The position numbers and the translations under genes were made by a program. A DNA stretch of 8,550 nucleotides from Bacteroidota bacterium (GTDB taxonomy: Bacteria; Bacteroidota; Kryptoniia; Kryptoniales; JAKASW01): positions 1-8,550 of the forward strand of contig JAJYOS010000231.1 in assembly GCA_021796055.1 (NCBI GenBank), in the 5' to 3' direction. Positions 1 to 8,400 of this stretch are shown piece by piece (the first letter of the stretch is position 1; each line of letters begins with the position of its first letter). The notes under the pieces were generated by a model. It saw only the letters and a program-made list of their open reading frames with translations. It did not search any database and was not told the origin of the DNA.

Positions 1-33
1 ATGACGCTCAAGAAGAGCACGGAGGAACTGTAA
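1..33 (+). CDS. C-terminal tail of an upstream gene (partial, uncertain)
   Basis: Frame 1 is open from the window edge and ends at a TAA at 31-33, giving a short hydrophilic tail (MTLKKSTEEL). The ATG at base 1 is probably an internal Met and not the start. A perfect hairpin follows 9 bases after this stop, which fits the end of a gene. The alternative is frame 3, also open from the edge and ending in a TGA at 144-146 that would overlap the GH92 ATG as ATGA. That tail would be very basic near its end (KPKRIISRKRK) and would place the hairpin inside coding sequence. Too little is visible to identify the product or to decide firmly between the frames. Confidence 0.35.
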   Translation: MTLKKSTEEL

Positions 34-42
34 GAGGCACCG

Positions 43-62
43 CCCGCATCATCCGATGCGGG
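43..62 (+). terminator. Perfect hairpin, possible terminator without a T tract
   Basis: CCCGCATC (43-50) and GATGCGGG (55-62) form an uninterrupted 8-bp GC-rich stem around the tetraloop ATCC. It sits just after the TAA at 31-33 and before the GH92 gene. Neither side is followed by a run of T, so it is not a classic intrinsic terminator. It could act as a weak or factor-assisted terminator, or protect the 3' end of the upstream mRNA. The inverted repeat is directly visible; its role is inferred from position. Confidence 0.5.
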
Positions 63-121
63 TCGAGAAATAGCCCGGACATTCCTTCAGTTGCCGGAGG
101 TGTGCCCGGGAAACCAAAACG

Positions 122-127
122 TATAAT
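122..127 (+). promoter_or_regulatory. Possible -10 element upstream of the GH92 gene
   Basis: A perfect TATAAT lies 16 bases before the ATG at 143, in an A-rich stretch. No convincing -35 is found at 16-18 bp upstream: TTGCCG at 91-96 is 25 bp away. A start of transcription about 7 bases downstream would leave a leader of only about 10 nt. The match may be chance, or the organism's primary sigma factor may use a different consensus. Confidence 0.25.
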
Positions 128-142
128 AAGCCGCAAGAGAAA

Positions 143-2497
143 ATGATCAACCGCATTTCGATGAGTCTAAACAAACTCTTAATAATGTCTATCGTTATAC
201 TTTTAGTCTCTTTCTTCATAATCGCGGCGAACGGACGGGCGATGCCAGCTGGTTCCGGCGGCGCGGGCAAATCGTATCATGAAATGGACCTCGTCATGTA
301 CGTCAATCCGCTTTGCGGTACCGGAGATGGGAACAACACTTTCCCGGGCGCCGACGCGCCATTTGGTATGCTTCAGTGGAGTCCGGATACGCGCGGCTCG
401 AAAAAACATCCGGGCGGATATCAGTACACGGACTCATTGATATCAGATTTTAGTCTGGATCATATAAGCGGAGCAGGCTGTCCATACGGAGAGAATTTTG
501 GCTTCATGCCTTTGATAGGTGGCCAACCTGCCATTGCTCCTTCGACTCGCGGATCGTTTTCGGAAAGGTTTTCTCACCGAAACGAGACAGCGAAGCCTGG
601 TTTCTACGGCGTCAAGTTGGAAAATGGAGTAAGCGTCCAATTGACCACCACGACAAGGACAGGTTTCGGACGTTTCACTTTCCCGAAGCGTTCCACCGCT
701 ACGATCATGATTAACGCTGGGAGCGATATCAACGGCGCCATCGTGTCTTTCATACACATTGACTCTGCCTCCCATTCTGTCAGTGGCGCCCAGACCGGCG
801 GCCACTTCTGCGGTTATCCGGACGTCGGTACTGTCTATTTCTATGCCGTTTTCAACAAGCCTTTTGACGCTTTCAGTACATGGAGCGGGAACAAGTTATC
901 GTACGGGGACACAAACGGAAACGGTAAAGAATCGGGCGCGTTTCTTTCATTCGATATGTCGAAGAGTCGGACCATCCTTGTTAAAGTGTCTATTTCCTAT
1001 GTCAGCATCGCGGACGCGAAAGAGAACATCGAGACGGAAAGTCCCATATCGCGTTTCTCGAACCACGATTTCCATGAAGCCGTTCTTTCTGCAACTCGAC
1101 AATGGAACAACCTTTTGAACCGGATACAGGTGAGCGGAGGAACCAAGACTGACAAAGAAACTTTTTATTCCATGCTTTACCACGCCCTCCTTTTCCCGAG
1201 CGCATGTTCCGACGTGAATGGAAAATACATGGGCTATGATGGCAACGTCCACACGACAAGTGATGGGCGCGTCCAGTACGCCAATTTTTCAGGATGGGAC
1301 ATTTACCGCAGCGAGTGCCAGCTTCTTGCAATATTGGCCCCCAGGCGCGCGAGCGATATGGCGCAGTCTCTGCTGGTCGATTACGAGCAGGGGGGAGCGT
1401 TCCCGAGATGGGGCGTTCCGAATATGGACAGCGGCGTCATGATGGGAGATCCCGCCGCGCCAATGATCGCCGACTTCTACGCTTTTGGCGCGAGAGACTT
1501 CAACGCGAAAGCGGCGCTCGCCGGTCTCGTGAAGGCCGCCACAGATCCACACGTCGTTGCTCAGCGTTCCTACACTTACGAACGCGACGCCCTCGCAGAT
1601 TATCTGAAGCTCGGGTATGTCCCCGAACACCAAAAAGGCGGTTTCGGCACAGTCTCAATGACGCTTGAGTACAATACTTCCGACTTCGCCGTGTCCCGGC
1701 TGGCAAAAGCGCTTGGAGACACTGCCGATTGTAGGATACTCCTCCGTCACGCGCAATTCTGGAAAAACATCTATAATCCAAAGACTGGTTACATACAGAT
1801 GCGTCGCCGCGACGGATCCTGGGCGCCTGGATTCAAGAGGAACGTGATAAGCTACGACGGCGTCCGCGCGTATGTTGAGGGGACGGCGGGACAATACACG
1901 TGGATGGTTCCGTTCAATCTGAAATCGCTTGCCGCAAAAATGGGAGGCAGAAGAATCGCCACGGCCCGCCTTGATTCTTTCTTCACTAAACTCAATGTCG
2001 GCGATGGCGGGAACGACGGCTGGATGGCATGGATGGGAAACGAGCCCTGTCTCGAGACGCCATGGATATATTGCTCCCTCGGAAGGCCTTATAAAACTCA
2101 GCTCACGGTGAGACGCGTCATGACCACATTCTATTCGGACAAGCCCGACGCGTATCCGGGGAACGACGACCTCGGCGAAATGTCATCATGGTACGTCTGG
2201 GGCGCTATCGGAATGTATCCGGAAATCCCTGGCGATAACGTCCTGGTCCTCGGGAGCCCGCTTTTCAGGAAAACCGTATTGCATTTGAAAGATGGTGAAG
2301 TCACCATCGAAGCCCGCGGCGCTTCGGTAAACGCGCCCTACGTCCGGAGCTTGATCGTGAACGGACGAAGAACGAATAAGCCTTGGATTAGATTCGAAGA
2401 GATTTCCCGCGGAGGTTCGCTCAGATTCAACCTCGGTACCTCGCCGGACAAAGAGTGGGGAAGAGCACGCAACGACGCTCCTCCGTCTTACAATTGA
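143..2497 (+). CDS. Exported GH92 family alpha-mannosidase
   Basis: A 784-residue protein of about the usual size for glycoside hydrolase family 92, which are calcium-dependent, inverting exo-alpha-mannosidases acting on mannans or N-glycans. The N-terminus has a basic stretch, a hydrophobic core (residues about 12-29) and a likely signal peptidase I site after Ala33 (GRA); no lipobox Cys is present, so periplasmic or secreted location is inferred. The family hallmark VNPLCGTGDG..FPGADAPFGMLQWSPDT spans residues about 54-85. The catalytic-domain motifs follow in order: TLEY (Glu509), EGTAGQYTW (Glu579), GNEP (Glu634) and PGNDDLGEMSSW (Asp675-Asp676). By my recollection of the Bacteroides enzyme Bt3990, Glu579 would be the general acid and Asp676 the base; this mapping was done without an alignment. 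Keeping Glu579 argues against the mannose-1-phosphodiesterase variants in which it is Gln. Start: the ATG at 143 keeps the whole signal peptide, although only a weak AAGAGA lies upstream. ATG at 161 is the alternative. Linkage specificity cannot be read. Confidence 0.95.
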   Translation: MINRISMSLNKLLIMSIVILLVSFFIIAANGRAMPAGSGGAGKSYHEMDLVMYVNPLCGTGDGNNTFPGADAPFGMLQWSPDTRGSKKHPGGYQYTDSLISDFSLDHISGAGCPYGENFGFMPLIGGQPAIAPSTRGSFSERFSHRNETAKPGFYGVKLENGVSVQLTTTTRTGFGRFTFPKRSTATIMINAGSDINGAIVSFIHIDSASHSVSGAQTGGHFCGYPDVGTVYFYAVFNKPFDAFSTWSGNKLSYGDTNGNGKESGAFLSFDMSKSRTILVKVSISYVSIADAKENIETESPISRFSNHDFHEAVLSATRQWNNLLNRIQVSGGTKTDKETFYSMLYHALLFPSACSDVNGKYMGYDGNVHTTSDGRVQYANFSGWDIYRSECQLLAILAPRRASDMAQSLLVDYEQGGAFPRWGVPNMDSGVMMGDPAAPMIADFYAFGARDFNAKAALAGLVKAATDPHVVAQRSYTYERDALADYLKLGYVPEHQKGGFGTVSMTLEYNTSDFAVSRLAKALGDTADCRILLRHAQFWKNIYNPKTGYIQMRRRDGSWAPGFKRNVISYDGVRAYVEGTAGQYTWMVPFNLKSLAAKMGGRRIATARLDSFFTKLNVGDGGNDGWMAWMGNEPCLETPWIYCSLGRPYKTQLTVRRVMTTFYSDKPDAYPGNDDLGEMSSWYVWGAIGMYPEIPGDNVLVLGSPLFRKTVLHLKDGEVTIEARGASVNAPYVRSLIVNGRRTNKPWIRFEEISRGGSLRFNLGTSPDKEWGRARNDAPPSYN

Positions 2498-2547
2498 CAG
2501 GGAACTGAACTACTATCGCACAATAAAAAGTCACAATCGGGATTAAG

Positions 2548-3645
2548 ATGAACGACACGAACATTGAAATGAAGACATCAACACCAGGAAGGGTCTGCCT
2601 CTTTGGAGAGCACCAGGACTACCTTAACCTTCCGATAATCGCTTCCGCGATTTCTTTGAGAATTGGAATTGAAGGGCGCAAACGTGAGGACTCACAGATC
2701 ATTATTCACCTCCCTGATATAAACGAAGAAGAAGTCTTCTCTCTAAACAAACCGATAACGTACGACAAAGAGAGAGATTACATGAAGAGCGTCGTGAATG
2801 TTCTGAGGCGGCACGGTATGACATTTTCGCGAGGCGTTGAGTGCACTGTCAAAGGCGAGATACCGATAAACGCGGGCACCTCCAGCTCCTCGGCGCTTAT
2901 CGTGACGTGGGTAAACTTTCTCGCGAGGATGAGCGACCAGTCGAAGCAGCTTGCCGCGGAGACAATCGGCGAATATGCCTATGAGGCTGAAGTCCTCGAA
3001 TTTTCCGAGCCCGGCGGAATGATGGATCAGTATTCCACTTCGATAGGCGGAATAATATTTCTAGATTCTTTTCCAAAAATCGAGATTAAAAAGCTGAATC
3101 CGAAACTCGGCAATCTTGTTCTCGGCAATTCAGGCGAACCAAAGGACACCAAATCCATACTCGCGCGGGTGAAGAACCAGATACAACGAGTTGTCAAAGA
3201 ACTGCAAAAGACTCACCCGGATTTCTCGTTGAGAACAATAGCTGAGTCGGGCATTGACAGTTATGAGCCAATGCTTACCGGAGAACAGGTCGAACTGTTG
3301 AAAGGAACCGTCAGGAACAGGGATATCACTTTCAAGGCTTTAAAGGCTCTGACCGAAGCGTCTCTTGACCACAGACTCATAGGAGACCTGATGAACGAAC
3401 ATCAGAAGGTACTGCGAGACATACTTAAAATATCCACGCCGAAGATCGACCGAATGATATCCGCCGCCCTGAAAGCGGGGGCCTACGGAGCGAAGATAAA
3501 CGGATCGGGAGGCGGCGGTTGCATGTTCGCGTACGCTCCGGAAAATCCTCAGAAGGTTCGTGATGCCATTGAGAAGGAAGGTGGAGAGGCGTGGGTGCTC
3601 TCCGTCGACGAGGGAACCAGGGCTGTCTCCACGGAGGCGAAGTGA
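2548..3645 (+). CDS. GHMP-family sugar kinase (galactokinase-like)
   Basis: A 365-residue cytoplasmic kinase that transfers phosphate from ATP to a small hydroxylated substrate, most likely the anomeric hydroxyl of a sugar. All three GHMP motifs are visible. Motif 1 is PGRVCLFGEHQDYL (residues 13-26), close to the galactokinase signature but with GEHQDY where galactokinases have GEHTDY. Motif 2, the phosphate loop, is PINAGTSSSSA (106-116). Motif 3 is KINGSGGGGCMF (316-327). Asp160 in PGGMMDQYS matches the catalytic Asp of galactokinases. The start ATG has a weak GGGA upstream; ATG at 2569, which still retains motif 1, is possible. The gene begins 50 nt after the GH92 stop with no terminator between, and its stop overlaps the next start. 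Pairing with a nucleotidyltransferase and a mutarotase suggests a free hexose or related sugar as substrate. Galactose, mannose, fucose or an amino sugar all remain open. Family assignment is firm; substrate is not. Confidence 0.9.
   Translation: MNDTNIEMKTSTPGRVCLFGEHQDYLNLPIIASAISLRIGIEGRKREDSQIIIHLPDINEEEVFSLNKPITYDKERDYMKSVVNVLRRHGMTFSRGVECTVKGEIPINAGTSSSSALIVTWVNFLARMSDQSKQLAAETIGEYAYEAEVLEFSEPGGMMDQYSTSIGGIIFLDSFPKIEIKKLNPKLGNLVLGNSGEPKDTKSILARVKNQIQRVVKELQKTHPDFSLRTIAESGIDSYEPMLTGEQVELLKGTVRNRDITFKALKALTEASLDHRLIGDLMNEHQKVLRDILKISTPKIDRMISAALKAGAYGAKINGSGGGGCMFAYAPENPQKVRDAIEKEGGEAWVLSVDEGTRAVSTEAK
3633..3637 (+). promoter_or_regulatory. Ribosome binding site deciding the nucleotidyltransferase start
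   Basis: GGAGG lies inside the last codons of the kinase gene, 7 nt before the ATG at 3645. This supports 3645 over the longer in-frame start at 3591, which would only add residues translated from within the kinase coding sequence. The TGATG stop/start overlap suggests translational coupling. Confidence 0.8.
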
Positions 3646-4520
3646 TGGTCGGAGCAAGATTGGCTATCCTCGCCGGCGGAATCTCGTCGAGGATGAAGAG
3701 ACCTGCCGAGGCTGACATCAAAGTCGATCAATCACTCGTCAACGACGCGAACCTCAAAGCTAAGTCGATGATAGGCGTGGGAAATGGAGGACGCCCCTTT
3801 CTCGATTATCTCCTCTATAACGCGAAGAAGGCAGGCTATGGAGATATCCTCATAGTGATTGGAGAGAAAGACGACAGTATCCGCGACTATTACGGCAAGG
3901 AAGACCGGGATAACGATTTCTATGGCATGCGAATCTCTTACGCTGTTCAGAGAATTCCCCCGGGGAAAGAGAAACCAATCGGCACGGCCGACGCCCTCTA
4001 TCAGGGGCTGAACTCGCGGAGAGATTGGCGCGGAACTGGATTCACTGTCTGCAACAGCGACAATTTGTATTCGGTTAACGCGCTTAAGATGATGACGCGA
4101 CATGAATACAAGAACGCAATGATCGATTACGACCGAGAAGCGCTCCGGTTCGAACCCAGCAGGATCGAAAGATTCGCGGTTACGGCGAAAGACGATGACG
4201 GCTTCCTCATCGACATCATCGAAAAACCTTCTGCAAGCCGGATAGAATCGATGAAAGGGAAGAACGGCTTCATAGGCGTTAGCATGAACATCTTTGAATT
4301 TCAGTACGATATGATTCACCCTTTTCTCGAAAAGGTCCCCTTCGATCCGGTAAGAAACGAAAAGGAACTCCCTACCGCGGTCAAAATGATGGTTGACGCC
4401 CACCCGAAGTCTATGTTCGCCTATCCTCTCTCTGAGCATGTCCCGGACCTTACGAGCAAAAGTGACATACTTCCAGTCAAAGAATATCTGGAGAAACATT
4501 TTGCGAACCTTACGTTCTGA
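3645..4520 (+). CDS. Sugar-phosphate nucleotidyltransferase (NTP_transferase family)
   Basis: A 291-residue cytoplasmic protein with the Rossmann-like fold of sugar-1-phosphate pyrophosphorylases, which join a sugar phosphate to an NTP and release pyrophosphate. The nucleotide-binding loop is LAILAGGISSRMK (residues 6-18). The usual PK-x-M lysine seems to be in KAKSMIGVGNGGRPFLDYLL, well downstream. FTVCNSDN contains Asp139, which fits the metal-binding Asp after the central strand. IIEKPS (Glu193-Lys194-Pro195) matches the conserved EKP sugar-phosphate-binding motif, followed by GFIGVSMNIFEF. The start is set by GGAGG and by the AGG loop beginning at residue 10. About 25 residues rich in Asp, Lys and Asn separate the loop from the lysine, more than in typical RmlA or GalU enzymes. 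Coupling to the GHMP kinase suggests it uses that kinase's sugar-1-phosphate; the nucleotide and sugar are unknown. The family is well supported, the specific reaction is inference. Confidence 0.88.
   Translation: MVGARLAILAGGISSRMKRPAEADIKVDQSLVNDANLKAKSMIGVGNGGRPFLDYLLYNAKKAGYGDILIVIGEKDDSIRDYYGKEDRDNDFYGMRISYAVQRIPPGKEKPIGTADALYQGLNSRRDWRGTGFTVCNSDNLYSVNALKMMTRHEYKNAMIDYDREALRFEPSRIERFAVTAKDDDGFLIDIIEKPSASRIESMKGKNGFIGVSMNIFEFQYDMIHPFLEKVPFDPVRNEKELPTAVKMMVDAHPKSMFAYPLSEHVPDLTSKSDILPVKEYLEKHFANLTF
4490..4493 (+). promoter_or_regulatory. Ribosome binding site for the TTG-started mutarotase gene
   Basis: GGAG sits within the nucleotidyltransferase gene, 7 nt before TTG at 4501. Starts further upstream (TTG 4393, ATG 4438) would add residues lacking family character and overlap the previous gene by 83-128 nt, so 4501 is preferred. 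Confidence 0.7.
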
Positions 4521-5388
4521 AAACGGGGCGATCGACCAGTTCGATTTCGGCCCTTGGCACGTGGAATACCATCTCAACGATGGCGGCCGCTTGACCAGAA
4601 TTGCCTACAGGGAATATGATCTCCTTACTCTCGCTCCAACTTCTTTCAGGCCGCCAGAGAAAGAGCATGGCCAGTTCGAGAATCGCCCCGTGTACGGCTA
4701 TGATGATTGCTTCCCTTCGGTGGTGGCCTGTTTTTTTCCCGGAAAGAGAATAAGCGTCCCGGATCACGGCGAACTCTGCTGGCTCCCGTGGGATCTTGCG
4801 GAAGAGAAGAACGAACTTTCATTCACGGTCGAAAGCAAGCTTCTTCCTTTCAAGTTCAAGCGGAAGATGGCCTTCACAGACTCGTCGATCATCTGGAACT
4901 TCGAGGTCGTGAATGAAGGCGATGAAAGGCTTCCTTTTCAACATTCGATGCATCCGCTTGTCAGGGCGGACGAAATAAGACGCGTCACTCTCCCTTCCTT
5001 CGACTCTGTCTTCGATTGGAACAGAAATCGTGATATGGACGCGATGACTCCGGACATGCTTCAGGATTTGCTGTTGAAAAGCAGAAAGGGTGCCGTCGAG
5101 ATGCTGTTCGTCAGGGGAGTCAAGTCTGGCGAAATGAGCTGGACATACCGGAACGGTCTAACAGTGAAGGTGAAATTCCCGTCAGAACTTTTTCCGACGT
5201 TGGGAATATGGTGGGACAAGGGAGGCTATCCGGACGAGAAAGGAATCGCGCGCAACGAATGCGCCTTTGAGCCGACACCCGGTTCTACGAGCCTTCTTAG
5301 TCAGTCTCACGCAGATGGCGAATGTCTGTTCGTTGATGCGAGAGAGACCTTCAAGTGGCAAGTAATCTGGGAAGTTGATGCGCCGTAG
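4501..5388 (+). CDS. Aldose-1-epimerase-like mutarotase
   Basis: From the TTG at 4501 the product is 295 residues, the usual size for the aldose 1-epimerase family, which interconverts alpha and beta anomers of free sugars in the cytoplasm. The beta-rich sequence carries PDHGELCW (His89), LPFQHSMHPLV (His148 and His151) and CAFEPTPG (Glu257). These fit the two active-site histidines and the C-terminal catalytic Glu of galactose mutarotase-type enzymes, though the match was made by motif order and not by alignment. No signal peptide is seen. The gene overlaps the end of the nucleotidyltransferase by 20 nt, so translation is probably coupled. A mutarotase would supply the anomer preferred by the kinase two genes upstream. 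Proteins of this fold also include glucose-6-phosphate epimerase-like and sugar-binding members, so a phosphorylated substrate or a non-catalytic role cannot be excluded. Confidence 0.82.
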   Translation: MRTLRSENGAIDQFDFGPWHVEYHLNDGGRLTRIAYREYDLLTLAPTSFRPPEKEHGQFENRPVYGYDDCFPSVVACFFPGKRISVPDHGELCWLPWDLAEEKNELSFTVESKLLPFKFKRKMAFTDSSIIWNFEVVNEGDERLPFQHSMHPLVRADEIRRVTLPSFDSVFDWNRNRDMDAMTPDMLQDLLLKSRKGAVEMLFVRGVKSGEMSWTYRNGLTVKVKFPSELFPTLGIWWDKGGYPDEKGIARNECAFEPTPGSTSLLSQSHADGECLFVDARETFKWQVIWEVDAP

Positions 5389-5429
5389 CTTGTCAGAGCT
5401 TCTTTAAGATGTTTATCGGATGAAATCCA

Positions 5430-5458
5430 ATTGAATCAAATAGTCTTATCTACTTTAT
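5430..5458 (+). promoter_or_regulatory. Possible promoter in the AT-rich gap before the DUF5107 gene
   Basis: The 89-nt gap 5389-5477 is clearly AT-rich compared with the genes around it. ATTG (5430-5433) and TACTTTAT (5451-5458) loosely resemble the Bacteroidota -33/-7 pattern (TTTG and TAnnTTTG), with a 17-nt spacer against the usual 19 or so. A separate promoter is plausible because spacing widens here after three tightly packed genes. The match is weak and the downstream gene may simply be cotranscribed. Confidence 0.25.
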
Positions 5459-5465
5459 CTCATAG

Positions 5466-5471
5466 AAAGGA
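5466..5471 (+). promoter_or_regulatory. Ribosome binding site for the GTG-started DUF5107 gene
   Basis: AAAGGA lies 6 nt before GTG at 5478. It supports GTG over the in-frame ATG at 5532, which has no comparable site and would remove the basic n-region of the signal peptide. Confidence 0.7.
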
Positions 5472-5477
5472 ATTATA

Positions 5478-8400
5478 GTGCAGTCAGACAAGATCGGCTT
5501 AATACGCAGGGGACAAATCGGGTTTAGCGGTATGATCGGGCTGCTTTTGATAACGCTTGCGTTCCCATTGTACGCGAAAGTTCTTCAGTCCCACGGGAAG
5601 GTGAAGGTTAGGGAATATGAACGGGTATTTACCACTTATCCTTATTCCGATCCTGATCCTGTACCGGCGATGTCCAGGATCTATCCCTATTTCAGATATG
5701 ACGGATACACCGATAAGCCGATAAAAAAGAAATGGAAGATCGTCGAGCTCTCCAACAAGTATATAAAAGTTCTAATCACGCCGCAGATCGGCGGCAAAAT
5801 CTGGACGGCTATCGAGAAGTCGACCGGAAGACCTTTCATCTATTTCAACGGAGTCGTGAAATTCCGCGACATCTCTGAGCGCGGCCCGTGGACAAGCGGC
5901 GGCATAGAACCGAACTTCGGTATTTTCGGGCATACGCCCGACTGCTTTACCCCAGTCGACTACAGGATTAAGAAGCATGCGGACGGCAGTATCAGCTGCA
6001 TAATTGGAGCGCTCGACCTCCTAACACGCAGCACGTGGCGGATCGACATAAGGTTGCGCCCGGGCGACGCATATTTCACGACTCATACGATCTGGCAGAA
6101 CGGTTCGGGAATGGAAGAGCCGTATTACTCCTGGATGAACGCTGCCGAGAAGGCAAGCGGTAACCTCCAGTTCATCTATCCCGGAACTAACTGGATATTT
6201 CACACCGGCACCGTTCATCCCTGGCCGATCGACACCGCTAACGGTCACAACATCTCCTGGTACGATCAGAATGACTTCGGCGGCGCGAAGTCATATCATG
6301 TCCTCGGCAAGTTCACTCAGTTTTACGGCGCTTACTGGCACGACGATAACTTCGGGATGGCCCACTACGCGACTTACGGCAATAAGCTCGGGAAGAAGAT
6401 CTGGATATGGGGCCTATCTGGTCAGGGAATGATATGGAAAAAACTCCTGACGGACACGAGCGGTCAGTACGTCGAGCTTCAGTCTGGCAGGTTATATAAT
6501 CAGGCCATGCCCCAAAGCACCTATACTCCTTTCAAACACAAAGGCTTTGCTCCATACGGAACCGACACGTGGACGGAGTACTGGATGCCTGTCAAGGGAA
6601 TCGGCGGGTTCGTCACGGCTAGTCCGCTGGGCGCGATGAACGTCTCGCGTAAGGGGAAGGAAGTCGTCATCGGCATCTCTCCGGTCAGCAAATATCATGG
6701 AACACTGCGTGTGTTCGACGGGGACCGTCTTCTTTACAAGCGGGAGGTGAACCTGGAGACGATGCGTCCTGTTGAGGACACCGTTCGACTCAGTAAAGTT
6801 CCGGAGCACCTTCGAGTATCCGTTGGAGGAGATAAATTGGAATACACCTCGGGCAACGGAGATGACCTGACCCGGCCGCTGTTTTCTCCTAAGAACTTCG
6901 ATTGGAATTCGACTTACGGTCTATACGTGCTCGGTAAAGAATGCGTAAGACGGAGACAGTATGCGGAGGCCGACAGCGACTTCGAGAAATGCCTCCTGAA
7001 GAATCCGTACTACGCGCCGGCTCTGGACCAGATGGCCTCGCTTGAAAACAGGCGGGCAAACTACAAGGCGGCTTATAACTACGCAAGGACGGCCTTGAGT
7101 ATCGATACTTACGATCCGAAGGCAAATTATCAGTTTGGACTCGCCAGCGTAGGATTGGGACACGAAGCTGACGCGAAGGCTGCCTTCAGCATCGCGGCGC
7201 TGACCCAGGGTTGGCGAAGCGCCGCCTGTACCGCGCTCGCCAAAGAGTACATGCGTGAGAAGAAATACGACAAGGTCCTCGCGAACGTTGAAGAGAGTCT
7301 CAACTATGACAGATTCAATTTGGACGCCCTGAGGCTGGAGGTGTGTGCCGATCGGCGGACAGGTGATATCGCGGGCGCGAAATCGGTGCTTAAGTTCATG
7401 GAAAAAATCGATCCGCTCAGCCATTTCGCCCAATTCGAAGCTTATCTCATGGGGAAGGCGAGCGCACGACAATTCACCGGAATGATCCGTAGCGATCTAG
7501 CCTACCAGACCTACCTCGAACTGGCAGCTTGGTATCACGACGTCGGGCTTAACGAAGATGCCGTGAAAGTACTCTCTCTTGCGCCGCGCCAGGCCGAAGT
7601 TCTTTACTGGCTCGCTTATCTCAAGCACGATACTAACCTGCTTAATCAGGCAAACGCGGCGTCGCCGGATTTCGTCTTCCCGTTCCGGATCGAATCGCTC
7701 AAGGTGTTTGAGTGGGCTGAGAAACACAGCACGACGTGGCAGCCAAAGTATTACCTCGCGCTCCTTCGCTGGTTCGAAGGAGACATGAACCGCGCGGCCG
7801 AGCTTCTAAAGTCTTGCGGCGATCAGTCTCGGTTTGCCCCCTTCTATGGCGCCCGCGCGCAGGTTATTCCCGCAAACGCGATCACGGATATTCAGAGAGC
7901 GGCTGCACTCGATCCTGGTCAATGGCGTTACGGTTACATGATGGCACAGCTGTATCTTTCTCAGGGTAACTATTCAGCCGCGGAAAAAATAGCCGGTGAA
8001 TATGGAAGCCGATTTGCCGGCAACAGCAGTCTCATAAAGCTCCATGCCCAAACGTTGATATCGACCGGGCGGTACGGCTCGGCCGTCGAATTACTGATGT
8101 CGTCGAGTCTCCTCCCCGCAGAAGGAGTGAAGAAGGCCCACACCTTGTACCGCGAGGCTTACCTTATGGAAGCTGTTCGCAGCATGGGGGCCGGATCTTA
8201 CCGTGACGCGTTGAAGCAGATCGAAATGGCCGGGGAATGGCCTGAGAATCTCGGCGTCGGAAAGCCATATCCAAAAGACATTGACGACCGTATTGAGAAC
8301 TGGCTTTCGCTCGAGTGTTACCGTCATCTGGGTATGAAGGAGGAAGCCGATAGGACTCTGAGGGTGTTGGCGCTTCAACTCTGGCCGGAGACCGGCGACC

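Noticed and set aside
1294..1668. Arg-rich 124-codon + strand frame inside the GH92 gene
   Set aside because: It is an out-of-frame reading of the GH92 catalytic region; the Arg-rich composition is typical of a shifted frame.
3732..4577. 281-codon open frame on the - strand opposite the nucleotidyltransferase
   Set aside because: It lies antisense to a gene with clear family motifs and shows no recognisable domain; long antisense frames are common opposite codon-biased genes.
5385..5406. Short inverted repeat AGCT...AGCT after the mutarotase stop as a terminator
   Set aside because: Only a 4-bp stem with a 6-nt loop and no real T run; too weak to call.
4501..5477. Possible frameshift or pseudogene because of the missing ATG start in the mutarotase and the missing stop in the next gene
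   Set aside because: Both frames are continuous with intact motifs; the starts are TTG and GTG with good binding sites, and the missing stop is only the window edge.
6921..7472. 183-codon open frame on the - strand
   Set aside because: It is a shadow of the DUF5107-TPR gene, with no recognisable motif or convincing start context.
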